Origin: Platycnemis pennipes
Lineage: Eukaryota > Arthropoda > Insecta > Odonata > Platycnemididae
Assembly (NCBI GenBank): GCA_933228895.1
Contig: OW121855.1
Span: 36,842,698 to 36,906,697 of the forward strand
DNA: 64,000 nt
Reading direction: 5' to 3'
The translations under genes were made by a program, and so were the position numbers. A model generated the notes under the pieces. It was not told the DNA's origin. It saw only the letters and a program-made list of their open reading frames with translations, and made no database searches. Shown here piece by piece: positions 43,735 to 56,000 of this stretch (its first letter is position 1; each line of letters starts with the position of its first letter).

Positions 43735-44210
43735 ATGGCTCACGAAAATGACATGAAATTTTGCCGGAGAAAGCTAGAAGAAGAGAGTAGAGATAGAGGT
43801 CAAGGCATGCTAGGCCTGATTCAAAATGAACTGCTATTATAGCACTGTGAGGCCTATCGTAATTCATTAAGAAAGACGCTGGAGAAATTTCATGCTATAT
43901 TAAATCTCACCAGACATGATTATGAAACGTCGGACACGACGACGAGAGAAGCAATTACTGTGACAAGAGATCCTAATTTAACCTTTGATATAGATGTTTA
44001 TAATTATATTGACATTTTGCAATTCTTTTCTGGCTTGCTGTTACGCTAAGACTTTTTTCGACGGGCGAATCGTATCCATATAGATACGATTACGGTCATG
44101 CATGACCGTATACGGATATAGCGTTCCCTGATTTCTCAGCAAGAATTCATGAGGGTAATATAAGTTTAATTATGCATGAAGTGTGTAGGAATATCTATCA
44201 TAATAGATAG
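43735..44210 (+). pseudogene. HARBI1-like (PIF/Harbinger) transposase N-terminal fragment
   Basis: From ATG at 43735 the frame reads KFCRRKLEEE then GMLGLIQNELLL and a TAG. It is followed in another frame by CEAYRNSLRKTLEKFHAILN, RHDYET and REAITVTRD. Further on TGESY (44061-44075) is separated from DIAFPDFSARIHEGNISLIM and HEVCRNIYH by about 37 bases of palindromic insert. I know the series (xDxEAYRNFxRMTPEKFDELL, then MREAIS, then TGESFRSLxxxxRxHxSTISxIVxEVCRAI) as the N-terminal half of HARBI1-type nucleases. The DDE catalytic half is not found. The stop, frameshifts and insert make it a pseudogene. Confidence 0.6.
44068..44110. repeat. Double palindrome inserted in the HARBI1-like fragment
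   Basis: AATCGTATC/GATACGATT (44068-44091, six-base loop) is followed by the perfect 20-base palindrome TACGGTCATGCATGACCGTA (44091-44110). It interrupts the TGESY...DIAF coding order. Confidence 0.7.
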
Positions 44211-44714
44211 TGAACTATTTCAAGGTTAGATACGTGCTATTTGTTCTAATTTATCCCAGTTCGTGGTAGCTGTGATAACAATTACGACAGGTGACATCCT
44301 CATGAATGGCATGAGAGACAACGGACAAGTGCCGATGGAGATATTTCAATGTTTTGTTTTCAGTTATAATTTTCATTTTCTGTTCTAATACTTTATTGCT
44401 CTATACCTACTGGTCACAAGAATTATCAAAATCATAGAATACCTACATAATGTATTACTTTCAACTCAACCTTCGCCAAAACGTGATTAATTGAAGAACT
44501 TCACTAGGTGAATGCCTATATAAAAATACCTATAAGAATTACATATGATTATAGTGTATACTACATGGGCACGCCAGTTAATTGTATACGGAAAAGCTCT
44601 GAAAACCAATTATAATTGCATTTCTTCCTGCACTTGTTTAATTTGAATCCTCTTCCAGTCGCTCATAAAACAAATACGAACGTCGTGCGCTCGTATCATG
44701 TGATCATTCAAGAA

Positions 44715-44760
44715 ATCATGCGATCAAAATTAGAACGTGTGCTAATTTTGATCGCATGAT
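44715..44760. repeat. Perfect 19-bp hairpin within a palindrome-rich block
   Basis: ATCATGCGATCAAAATTAG (44715-44733) and its exact complement (44742-44760) flank an 8-base loop. Further CATGCGAAT/ATTCATGCG words lie at 44760-44830. The block ends in GTGTAAAAAAGGCC (44850-44863), which looks like a MITE terminus, but no matching left end was found. Confidence 0.65.
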
Positions 44761-45572
44761 CATGCGAATGAATTTCATGCGAGGAGATTTCCGTATTACA
44801 CGACGCATGAACTTCATGCGCATGATTTCATTTGCAAGATCATTCGCCGTGTAAAAAAGGCCTTCATATCCGACTCCTCAGATACTCTCCGTAAAGGTTG
44901 GAAAGAACATTTTCGGTTTCGTCCATCCAGCCGGGGGGAGGTGGGGGGAGAAGAGGGGTATTATCTCCGAGGTTGTAACCTGACACTGCTATGGGAACCC
45001 ACAGGCTCGCTCAGAGACAGAACCCATGTGGCGTTTTGTAAACAAGAGGGGTGGAACGCCTTAGAGCAGGAGTGGGGGTAGGCCGCCAAAGGAAGAAATC
45101 TTTGCAAGGAACTCACGCGCATCACTAGTTTAAAATCGCGATACATGCTCCATGGCTAATGGGTTTATGGCCTAGCTATAGAAACAGCATCAGCAGTTGT
45201 TATTTGAATGGGTAGATGAAGGATCAAGCTTTGTAACGAGTTGAAGCAAAATCTTCGTATCGTATTCTAGGCTTCACAAATAGCTGCTGAAAATAGACAA
45301 AAAATGGTAAGTTTGGCTATTTTTTATAAACTAACAAATAAACCTACAATAAATATATTTTACTAAAGACTAAAACCAATCCTTTTTCTATAATGGGAAA
45401 AATTCCCAAGATGCCAGCTGCTACGATAAAGTCGTACCCGCGTCAGGCATAAGCATCTGCAACGGCCTTTTAAAGGCGGGTATAGAGCAGCCTTAATGTA
45501 TTGAGAGAAATCAGAATTAGTAAATTTAGGCTTTATTTGCTGCAACTGCTAAGGTTGTAAGGCACTATATAT

Positions 45573-45602
45573 AGCCTTTATCTACTATTGTAGATAAAGG
45601 CT
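45573..45602. repeat. Perfect 13-bp hairpin with four-base loop
   Basis: AGCCTTTATCTAC and GTAGATAAAGGCT flank TATT. It lies about 75 bases outside the right end of the PIF/Harbinger element. No T run follows that would suggest an RNA polymerase III transcript. Confidence 0.7.
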
Positions 45603-48600
45603 GATATATCTGAGACTAGCAAAATCCTAAGATTAATGTAACATCTTTGCTCTCAGATAGATTTAAACCAATATATTACCTATAGGATGGCTGATGGATG
45701 ACCTGGGTACCAAGACCTGCTAGGTAGAGGAATTTAAATCCAAATGCATTCAATGTATGAACTGCACATTTATTCCATTTGATTATATGCCCCTGAGAAC
45801 ATTTACATATTTATCCTGGCTGTCTACCGTTCTGTTTTGAGCATTAGATATTCTATTATTCTTCCTGAATCCCTTATTATATTTTATAAATTATTTTGCC
45901 CTCTTTTCGTCGGTTATTTTTTCAGGGTCGACCAGATTTAAAATATTGGCTCTCGCCATGATGGCTTTGAGAGTCTTTGTTGTTGCCATGACCCTTTGCC
46001 AAATCCTATTTAATCGTTACAAGGGTGGAAGCTAGTCTGGGCTCTGGGTGGTTTACTGGAATTTATCCCATTATATACTCGAGAGTGTTCAAATTTTATG
46101 TCGCACGCAGGAATTTTGTTGCGCACGCAACTTTACGGTTCGCGCATGCATAAAAGAGCCGTATCTCGGAGAAGATTCGTGGCCGTAAAGGAGGAGAAGC
46201 AAAATGCGAAGGGCCTCCATGGCAATTTTTACAATCCAGCCCAAATTCCTCTCTCTCTCTCACTTGAAGGGGCACCTGCTTTGTGGTTGATGGGTTAGCG
46301 GCAAAAGGTTTATTTCCTTGTACTCCCAGCTTTCCAATCGTGCATGCCAAGAAGCGGCGGTAAATCTGCCTCTCGTCTGCAAAGTGGTCTTCCTCTGAAG
46401 GTGCGACTACTTGACTGGCGTGCCTTGATGTGATGAGGTTCTAAAGGACATAATTGATCGCGAAATACCTGATAAAACCCTGTTCTATACGTGAATTGAA
46501 ATGTAGATTGGAGGATGTGCATTAGCACAGGAGGTACCTATTGAAGTGACTACCGATGCTTAGGACTCGGCTTGGCCCACGCTTTGACTTTGCTTCGGTG
46601 TATTTTGAACCCTTAGAGGGCGTGCTTCGAACGGCTCGGTTTTAGCACTCTGACATTGCGTTCTGGATTGCCCGAAAACTTATTTAGTGGCCTAGTAGTC
46701 GTGATTCGTTTTTTTCTCAAGCAATTCCATCTAGTCTTTTAAAACCCGATTCCGCTCATGCACGAAGCAGCCCAAGTGATATCAGTAGTTGAACGCCATT
46801 CACAGAAATTAAGGTCTGAGAAGATCGTATTGAAGTGTAAAGTGCGAATGAAATTTGTGTACATATTTTCCCACGCGCTTCTCATATGACCATTGCGGCA
46901 TCGCATGGTTTGTGGAAGCGATGCTACTTTTGCGGTAATCACCGTAGGAAATAATAATTGTAACTGCAGCAGATGTGGTAAGTACATACATAATCTAACT
47001 CTTCGATGCCTTGAATAGATGCATAGGAAGGGCTGGATAAGAGACGGTGGAAGAGTTTTGAAGCGTCCGAGATAAGAGATGGTGGAAGGGTTCTGAAGCC
47101 TCCGAGAGCCAAATAGCAAATGGCATCTGCAGCGCTAGGTGTTTCGGGAACCTTGTACATTGCAAATTAAGAAGCCAATGTACACTGAGGAATTTTAGCT
47201 TCGTACTTGATATAATGCGCAGGCAGAAGGGCTGGACTCAACCCAGAATGCATCCGTGTTTTTTTCCTCTCCATTTATTTGGTCATGTTCTAATTAATTA
47301 TGCTGTGGGACGAATATTGTAGAGCTTTTTATACAGCGTGTCCAAAACCTTGCATTATTTCCTGGTAGACAACCTGAATGTCTATATGTAGGTATGTACT
47401 ATTTAGGGATAATATTGAATTCTTGAAAAGAGTATAAAATTATTAGTAAAAACAGTTAAAACCTCAATTGTGTAATGAAATCACAAAGTTACTCGCTTCT
47501 CGTTACTAAAAAGAACATTTCTTGTGCTTGGTTTCGACCCTGAGACATGTTGGCAAAGTGAGAAACCTTATGAGTTGTTACTCAGTTTGAAAACCGAAAC
47601 AACCCATAAATTATAAGCGTTAAGGAAAACCAGTTCATAAGTTTTGGAAACCATCGTATCTATAATTTCAATACTAAATATCACCGACAATTTGATAATC
47701 AACTTTTGGAATGCATGAAAATTGAAAGAATCCCACAGTTGGTGGTCACTACCGATGTATCCATTATAACTAAATTCATTTTAGGTCCTCTTTTCATTAT
47801 AAAACCGACACGTTTCCCAGAAAACATTCTTGAGAAATACCGTTACCTATTAAAAAAGAATTACATTCACGCATTCAGGCAATCCCGAACTGTTCGAAGC
47901 GTTTTCTGAGCATGTATTTCCATCTCGATATCAGTCTTCATTTTTTGCTCAGAAAATATCCCTTTTTAATTCATAATGTTAAAATAAAAACATTCTAGCC
48001 ATCATGGTCATCAGTTCTAATAGTATTTTCAGTGAAATATATCGGCTGGGAACCATTTATAATAAATCATTTTTGTATTTCAATAGGCTGGCGATCACAT
48101 TCACCAATGAAGATTGTAATTCGTAGAGTAGAATCCGAGGAGCAGCTTTTTCTAAGGAATCGTATGCACTAATTGAGTTTTCATGTCATTACATGCACGC
48201 GCCGATGTTGCAATGCAAAATGTGGGCCTCCATTTTTAGGAGTGTGGAAAATTCATGCCTTCACTTTTCAGCGAAAGAAGCGACGATTCAAGCCTCAGGG
48301 CAAGAACAGTAGGTTTTTACATTAATTTACTTTACTAAAAAATATGAGCCCACGCTTCATATTTTTTTACTGATAGTTGTTCCGAAAAATGAGTTCAAAA
48401 TCTTAATCGCATTGGACGAATATTTCTATTTTTCTGTTAGTTAAGCGTCGGAAGGGTTGAAAGGGGATTGTATTAGGATGGTTTAAGTACTACTTTCATC
48501 GTGGAATTCTCTGAGCCCTCAGAATAATCTTAGGAATCTCCAAGTACTTAGAATTCCTTGTGCTGGTAGTAGGTCGTGGGAGTGGGTGAGGCGGAATTGG

Positions 48601-49212
48601 GAAGATTTAGGTTGATGACAGTGTCATTATAGCTCCGTTCTCATCTGGGCATTTTTTAAATCGGAAAGGGTGCAGTGGGCCTTTATTTGGGCTTGAAATG
48701 AGTTTTCTGCAAAATACCGACACACTGCGATGCATTAGCGGTGTTAATTCCGTCGAGATAGTAGCACTCAGAAGTTGTTGTTTGCATTTATAGTCGTGTA
48801 TTTATTAATGTTATTTATTCATGATATTAGTAAAAACGATTTTTGGAGAAAAACCTCTAAAAAAATTACAGCCTCAGTCACACATGCTGATGTCAAAAAT
48901 GTATTCATTGTCGCTTGTGTTTATTTCAACATTCATTCGAAATGTCGTCCTTTACGCACACAGACATTTATGATGAGAAAAACGCAATCCTTTCTAAACC
49001 CTTTTCTTTCCTTGCATTTGAGAGCAATTTTAGCTAAGACTGTTATCCCTCAGGCCCTTAGATGCATCATCATTTCCTTCTGGGATGAAAACATCCTTGC
49101 GCAGTCAGAGACTCGCTGATTTAATTTGAAACGTACCTATTCACTGTAGCTTAGGGTGAACTGCATTAAGAATGCGGTAATGCCCTGACGTTTGCATTAT
49201 TTTCACCTGGGC
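45603..49212. other. Intergenic or intronic sequence, no recognised gene
   Basis: About 3.6 kb with only short frames. A 35-bp tandem duplication (GATAAGAGAYGGTGGAAGRG at the start of each unit) is at 47036-47105. Composition is less repeat-like than upstream. No exon is supported. Confidence 0.45.
47036..47105 (+). repeat. 35-bp tandem duplication
   Basis: Units 47036-47070 and 47071-47105 both begin GATAAGAGA and end in TCCGA, differing at four positions. Confidence 0.8.
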
Positions 49213-49443
49213 CTCGATCATGGATCTTCATAACGCGTGCGCTAGCGTTATCGTTATTTATTGATTAAACATATCTCAGAGATAACGTGATATCCACTCT
49301 TCATTTTTCGTACAGCACTTCAAATCACTTATTACAATCAGTGGAACGAATTTTATAGACGATTATCGTTCACCCTGCGCTACTCTAGGGGTAAGCGTTA
49401 ACGATAGCGATTGCGATAACGCGAAAGATAGATCCGTGATTCC
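49213..49443. mobile_element. Short MITE-like inverted-repeat element
   Basis: TCATGGATCTTCATAACGCG with GCTAGCGTTATCGTTA at the left faces the complement of CGATAACGCGAAAGATAGAT and TAACGATAGC at the right, ending in ATCCGTGATT. The inverted repeats are about 40 bp and imperfect. Internal GATAACG words add local palindromes. No clear target duplication is seen. Confidence 0.5.
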
Positions 49444-49694
49444 ACACCTGATTACGTGACCCCAAAGCATGTAGCTTGATGCGTTGCAGTCTCGCTTGCT
49501 CGAATTTATAAAAAAAATGTTCACTACCTTATGGAGTCTCTGGCAAAGAAGATAGCCGTGGCACTGCGACTCCCTCGGAAGGGACTCTACTTGATGCATA
49601 CCCAGGAAGGCTTGCTGAGATGTAAATAAAACATAAAAAAATAAAAAAAAGCGTAACATGGAAAATTAGTTTTTTTAAAGGTCAAATTCTATTA

Positions 49695-49790
49695 GCCATT
49701 TCGACGTCCCCTGATGATGACGTCGAAACCCGGGTTGTTTGCCAATAAATTTATGTGGAACGACAAAGTTAATTAAGTTTCCTTTTCAAC
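49695..49790 (+). mobile_element. Penelope-type terminus with hammerhead-like core
   Basis: CTGATGA (49711-49717), TGACGTC, GAAA (49725-49728) and CCCGGGTT (to 49736) give intact hammerhead core boxes with the same short palindromic stem III as at 37561-37568. Stem II is reduced to seven bases that cannot form a normal hairpin. TTATGTGGAA and TTAATTAAG follow, as at the 4236-4300 patch. No endonuclease coding precedes it, so it is a solo or truncated end. Confidence 0.55.
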
Positions 49791-51299
49791 CATTGTTTTC
49801 AATAAGGAATCGCTTGTAATTTTTATACGGTATTTCCTGTGTGATTTCGGTCGTATGATTCCATTCGTCGACTTTACAAAATTTCATTTGTACACATTAC
49901 CGACAAAAATCCTAACAATAGAAATATTGTCGGAACACGATGCGACGGATATGACAATGCTAAGATGAATGTGCGGATCAACTACGCGAGATAAAGCAGG
50001 GAGCTAGCGAATAAAATGGGCAACAAGGGTGAGAGTATGTTCAGAGGAAGGTAGAGAGAGGCGGCTGAACTGACGTAGGCTTGTTGCGAGAAGAGGGAGA
50101 AGAGTAACCGAGATGAGAGTGCATGAGGTTAAGGAAGTATGGGAGGCCGAGGAAACGGTTGCCGGGCTGTGTGAGGGAAGACGGGTGGGAGTGGTCAGGG
50201 TTTAGTGGAGGAGACTGATAACATTCAGGAGCCCCACAGGATGGGTTAAGAGATGTGTTATAAAGTAGTTGGAAAGCTTCGTGACCTTCATGAGATTCGT
50301 CACAAAGAATAAAATGACGTCAGTTGCATATATTTTCAAAATTTACGTTTACAAAATCGTCTGGAAATTTTGTAACTAAAAGTCACTGAGCTACTATAGT
50401 AAATGTATTGAAAATTAATGTATTTTTATTCCTATTTCATTTTTAATTTGGGAACGGTAACTCCTTGCAGAGTAATTTTCTCTTCTTGTTTTTCGAATCT
50501 TCATATTCGTCTGGAAGTATACACGTATCAGGGATGTGCCCTTCCAAGCCTCCCTCTCCCTAAAAAGCGTAATAACCTTCGTCTCTCCTTTACGCACTCG
50601 TAACGAAGCCATATAAAAGTCTTCTCCAGAGTGAAGGTTTCGACAACCTCCTTCCATTGTTGCCGGCAGAAACTTGCGAGATTCCCAGATATTCATCTTT
50701 TGAGTTCTATCGTTCCTGGTGAAATGTTTTTTGCGAGCCTTTTGTCCTGATCGAGATAAGTTCTGTGTTCCGTAAGTAAGGTTAAGCTCAGCGTGAAGAA
50801 GTTGTATAAAAAACAACTTGTCGGGATCGCTTGAAATAAAGCATCATGTATGTGACAACCTTAAGGTGACGGTATTCTTATGTACACGCGACCATATCCT
50901 GAGGGGAGTGAAGGAATGCCATTTGTATTGATGGATCTTCATATTGACTCACTACTGCCTTTAGTGGAATATACAATCAATCACAGATATGATAATGAAT
51001 ATAATCAATCACAGATATGATAATGCAGGCCTGTAGATATTTCGTGTGTGATAAACTATTTTGTTGATTATTATTAACTAAATTAGCTGGGGGCATGAGT
51101 TGCATTTGTTTTACTCATATTTTCTTAGTCTTACTGTCTTCCATCTTATTTTACGACAGATTTCTTTAGCTTTTGCTGTTAATTGGGGAGGCGACCGACA
51201 AGTAAGCTTGCGGGTAGGTGGGCATTTGAAAAAAGGTCTGTGAAGGGAGGGTAAAGATAAAACTGGAGTCGGTATTTGCTTGCTCTGAGAGAAAGCCGC
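49791..51299. other. Intergenic or intronic sequence, no recognised gene
   Basis: A minus-strand open frame at 50415-50816 (133 codons) has no recognised motif or splice context and is not called. A 23-bp word starting AATCAATCACAGATATGATA is duplicated at 50975-50997 and 51003-51025. Confidence 0.4.
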
Positions 51300-51450
51300 A
51301 AATGGGTCCATTATTTATATCCCATCCGACGGACGGAATACTACTGAACTCAAAGTTTTCTCCGCACAGAATACAAGCAGGGAACAGTATAACGCTAAAA
51401 AATCTGACACCGTCGACTTTAGAAGACGGGCCTTCGGGATGGGAAGCCAG
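51300..51450 (-). mobile_element. SINE body, same family as 21666-21860
   Basis: On the minus strand GAGTTCAGTAGTATTCCGTC then CGTCGGATGGGATATAA matches the 3' body of the 21666-21860 SINE (GAGTTCAGCACTCTGTCCGTCGG). The tRNA-like head is not clearly kept. Confidence 0.5.
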
Positions 51451-52835
51451 TACATACTCTATAGTCACATCATCAACCCGATTCCCATTTTTTCTCCTTC
51501 AGCTCACGAAAGGTATTTACTATCCACGCAATGCCGTCGTAAATGTTTGCTATTTTCTTGCTTTTCTCTTTTTTTAAGCGAAATTCTCGAATTCATTCAC
51601 TCTCGCTCTTGTTACCTTATTACTACTTGATTCGTCTTCCATTCACTTTTTTCCATCTTCGTCTTTTCCCATGCATTTTTATCTCCTCCCTTGCCTAATA
51701 CAGCACTCGTTCACTTTTCTTCCTCTTAGACCAGCTCATATTTGTTATTATTTTCAAGTAACCTCCCGTGAAGTCGCTGTATTTCTTATTCCTCGAGATC
51801 AAATTTTGGATCAATGGTTCATATAATCTTCATTATTTCTGATGATATATATTAGCTCTTCGTAATGCGTTTATTGCCTTCGCACATAGAATTTCTTTCT
51901 TATCATTGTAATATAAATTCCTAGGCCTTGATTAACCTTATCTGTTTTCATCTCATTGTCCGTATGTATGAACGTCGAATTATTTTCTTTATAGTATGTT
52001 TTTTTCTCACTTATTCTCTCCACCTGGTCTGAATATCCTTTGATATCAGCAATAATTTTCCAACTTTAAATAGGTAGGATTATAACTCCCTTTTTGATCC
52101 GTTGTAGCATTTTGTCTTTGAAACATTATGAAGCAGTAATTTCTACACACCTCAGTAATATTTCCATTTATTGGCATTGATCTCTTTCCACAACGCCTCC
52201 TTTGCTCTATTTACTTCTCGTCAAGTTAATTGTTTAGAACTATGTACCCCCTCGACAATTAAATTCTTCCTCTTCCTTATATACCTAATATATTCTTTAT
52301 TGATTCTTTAGCTACTCACCCCTTCTTATTTTTTCTGTTATCTTCCGTTTCGCGGTTTCCACTGTTTTCGTTATTCACGATTTCAGCGCTAGCCGCCTGA
52401 CCTTTACGTTGTTCTTTTCCTCAATCTACCCAGAGCACCCAGAGTGCTTTCATTTTCTCCAGGTATTCCCCATTTTTTTCTGGGTGCTCCAGCCCTTACA
52501 TTCCATTATCTGACCCATCTTCCCTCATGTAGCCTTTTGAATCGAACTCAGCACTTCATCATTACCTTGTTGTGGTCAAAGTCTGCATCTTTTCTTGGGA
52601 AGCTGTGTGAATCATTGACGCTATTTCTGAATCTAGGCCTATCCACCATAATACATTCTAATTAATTTCTATCTCGTTACCCGGCATTTTCTATCAACCA
52701 TTTGTTTGTTATAACTAATTCCGTTTCTTTTGCAAAGTTAGACATTTTCAGTGCGTTAATTTTCTCCTAGTTTCTACCCATGTTGTAGTTGGATATTTTT
52801 TATTATCTCATGCTATTAATTTTGTTTTGACTCAC
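51451..52835. other. T-rich sequence, no recognised gene
   Basis: Strongly pyrimidine-rich on the + strand across 51480-52440, with no motif recognised. Short hydrophobic frames reflect T content. Confidence 0.45.
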
Positions 52836-53099
52836 CCCAAAAGGCATAAAAGCCTTAACACGATTGACGAGGAAATAGCACAGCATCAGGAAAAAGAACA
52901 ACGAAATTATAATCAGAACTGGTGTAAACTGAAAATAATATTGCTCCATATGCACAGAAACTGTCTTTTCTGGCAACACGAACATGAAACATTGAATAGC
53001 AATTATATGTTTGGTGAAGTCAACCAAGAAGGTTAGAATGCATTGGAGGAGGCATCGCGGATGAGTTGAGAAGCCAGCTAGATTTGGCAGGTACGACAT
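52836..53099 (-). CDS. Candidate exon of a membrane protein (unrecognised, low confidence)
   Basis: On the minus strand an open frame runs from ATG at 53099 for 88 codons to a strong donor GTGAGT at 52835-52830, and ends in phase 0. Residues about 20-42 (CILTFLVDFTKHIIAIQCFM and so on) and about 57-78 (QFTPVLIIISLFFFLMLCYF) look like two membrane segments. They are separated by a short polar stretch PEKTVSVHMEQ, and the second is followed by a basic NRVKAF. Upstream a TAG lies four codons before the ATG. No good acceptor is seen, so it could be a first exon or could start at another ATG. I do not recognise the family. T-rich DNA can yield such frames by chance; the donor and mixed codon use make it worth listing. 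Confidence 0.3.
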
Positions 53100-56000
53100 A
53101 CGGGCTTGCTACCCGAGATACTATGGATAAAGTTCTTTTTGCACGTGGTAAAACTTAGAATATTAATATGAATAAGTGACTGAATTTTTAAAATTAGTCA
53201 CAGAAACAAGAAAGTACGGAAACACGCAAACCATCGCTCTTTAATAGCCTTAGAAAGATCAACTGACGCTACTGCGAAGAAATTTGAATTTGGGTACAAT
53301 TTCTTTGTTACTATGTTTTGATACACATGCAGTCTCCATAAGAGACCGTATAGAACGCGTATTGTACGGAGTAGGACCTCCCTAAGCTCCCCCATTCTGG
53401 CATCATTGCCACCCATTGGCTATCGTGCCAATGCACCCCTAGTTCCTTCTAACCTCCTTGGTATCATCATAATTGCTGAGCATAATCAAACCCACTTAGT
53501 GCTATATAGGTAATGTTCCCAGTCGATAAATGCTCAATGCAAAAAGAAATCATCCTTGTGAGGGTTGTAAGTCAGAACGGCATCACGACTTGGGACTTCC
53601 AAGCCGTTTCCTATTCATTTCTATTCATTCTCAAGTACAGTGGTGTGCCAAGTCGAACATTGATCAAAGGGATCTTGATTATCACGATAATAACTCACTC
53701 GTTTGAGTCAATTACGATATACAGCTCACGACTGAATGTAGTGTATAGTAGCTTGTTAGCTGTACGAACTGACTGATATTTATGAATGGCCTCTATGTTC
53801 TCTGTAAGCTGCCTAGCCAGCCATGGGTTCCGCCTCTATCGTGAATTCATGATGCGTTATCTTATGAGCTGCCGGCAGTAGTGAAGGATTTGGTTTTTAA
53901 GTCGGCCAAACTTTTCCGGCGTCGGAAATTTCTGTCTTATCTCGACTGAAGGTATCGGTCTGTTGTTATAGCAAATAGGTGAATAATATTTAGTGCGTTG
54001 CGGATGCTGTGCACTCATATCCATTATCTATTATCAATCGATCAGTTATGAGAACCGGGTCTTGTGATGCGGTCATTCACGGCCATGCCGACTCAACATT
54101 ACTAATGGAGTTTTGCTATAAAATTATTGAAGTAATACTTACCCATTTCTGCCAAATCTGGATGTTTTTTTTATAAACAACAATTAATATCTGTTAGCAA
54201 CTGTAAGTAGGGTGGAACAGGATAGCGACGTTTGAAACTGGTTTGCGGAGAAGGTTAGAGAAAGTAAGAAAAATAAATAAAAAACGCATGAGTACGCAGC
54301 GCGGTGGTAGAGGAGCGGAAGTTTTATTCTATATTCTTGTTACGAATATGATTTTCGCATTTCAGACCACACTCATACTGCATTCATTCCCTACTCTCTG
54401 GCCAACTTATTTGACCTTTCCCTGAGCCAGGTCCAAATTTCGTCACTTTCACTTTTGAAAACGACCTTCATGCGTTCTTAACTCTCATCTCATTTACTTC
54501 CTCGTCGCTTTTCATACCTTGTTCACCCAGTAGGCTCTCGGTTACTTAGCAGACCTTTAGTTATTGTACGATTGCCTGTTTTCCATTTTTGCCTCGTATC
54601 GTCTTTTTCCTTTAGCCTTTTCTCTGCTCTTGGCTGTCGCTCCTCCCCTCAACTCATCTCGTTATTTCCACTCCCTCGCCCTCTCCCGTCTTCCCAATCT
54701 CCTTAAGATTTCTCACGGACGTCCGACTCTCCTGGCATTAATTCACATTCACTTCCACACAATGGCTCGCTAGCCGGCGCCTGGTTGTTCGCCGAGGGGC
54801 GTCAAGGCGCCAGCCAAGTAAAAAAGGAGGAAGGAAATAGTTATTTCACCATCATCCGAGTACTGATATGCCGAAGTTCCTTACTCTCCGAGGTTAGATT
54901 TATGTGTTATCTTTTATTCACACTTATGTTAAGGAATGCATTAATTTGGTAGGTATTCATTTATTATTTCTTTAAAAAAATATGGTATTTGTTGATTCAA
55001 CTTGGCTTCTGAATGTTTAGTATTCGAAGTTATTTAAACGAAATTTATAGGCAAAATTTAGGTTTCTTTATTTAAGAATTTTGTTTTATTAACTAATTTT
55101 AATTCCATGTTAATGCCTGCGTCTTGCATCTCTTACTTTCTATCAATCTTGATCTACTTGAGAGAAACGTTTTAATGTTGATAAAAATAGTATAAGCAAG
55201 TAGTTAAGAACCTGGCTGTCGTAAGGCATACATTAATATTTGTTGTCTCTTTTTGATTTCTAAATTGTTAATATTTCTTCGGCGTCGAACTCTGCCTATT
55301 TTCAAAATGGAACAAAGTGACGGAACTAGTCGCATACTGTAAAAAAAAATACTGGTAAATATTTGGAGGCATATACCTCCCTTCTTCAGATGATTAAAAT
55401 TGAAGAGTGAGACCGTTGGGATCAGTGAAAATCAGGTAATTAGGGGGAAGGGGCCGAGAAAGGTCGAGGGGGGCTATTGGTTACAAAGTAGTGCGAAATG
55501 ATGATGTTTACTAGTTGAAATGGAAGCTGCATGAGCGTTCACAATGTAGCAGATAGGTGTGTGTTTGCTGAAGTTCATTTCTGGAAAGGGAAGCGGAATT
55601 GAAGCAATTATGGAAATGCGGAAATAATCGAAATTAGTATTGTGAGTGAATGCATGGGTTGGGGCAGTGGTTACTCGTGCAGATGGAGAGAGAATCAGTG
55701 GACAGGCTTACGTAATGGCAGAACGGTGGATACAAGTTACTGGGTAATTATATTTTCTGAGCTGTAGTCGAGTCGTGTTCGTCGGGGACCATTGTTAAGA
55801 ATAGGGAGCCTGTGTTAAGAAACGGACAAATTTTGCAGCGAGGACGATTTCAACGGAAAATACCGAGAGGTAAGTTAAGGGAAAAATGGGCAAGTGTGCG
55901 GGCCCAGTTTTAAAGCATCTTTAGGATTAGGGTGTACGGTGGGTTATGTAACTATTTCCGTCTCTCTTGTGCTCTTGCTTTAACAGTGCTAGGTCTATTT

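Larger units (their letters stand above)
41309..45496 (+). mobile_element. PIF/Harbinger-type DNA transposon, 4.2 kb, TTAA-flanked ends
   Basis: TTAA then GGCGGCTCTATAC at 41309-41325 is matched by the inverted right end GTATAGAGCAGCC then TTAA at 45480-45496, 12 of 13 bases. Subterminal C-rich/G-rich blocks (41415-41445 and 44931-44960) also face each other. PIF/Harbinger elements target TTA/TAA, and the TTAA at both sides could reflect that plus a shared base. Inside, a + strand HARBI1-like gene fragment (43735-44210) supports the assignment. Nested debris includes core repeats (42526-43020) and hairpin-rich sequence (44640-44862). Confidence 0.6.

Noticed and set aside
50415..50816. 133-codon minus-strand frame
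   Set aside because: No motif recognised, no flanking splice signals, and basic composition typical of a chance frame.
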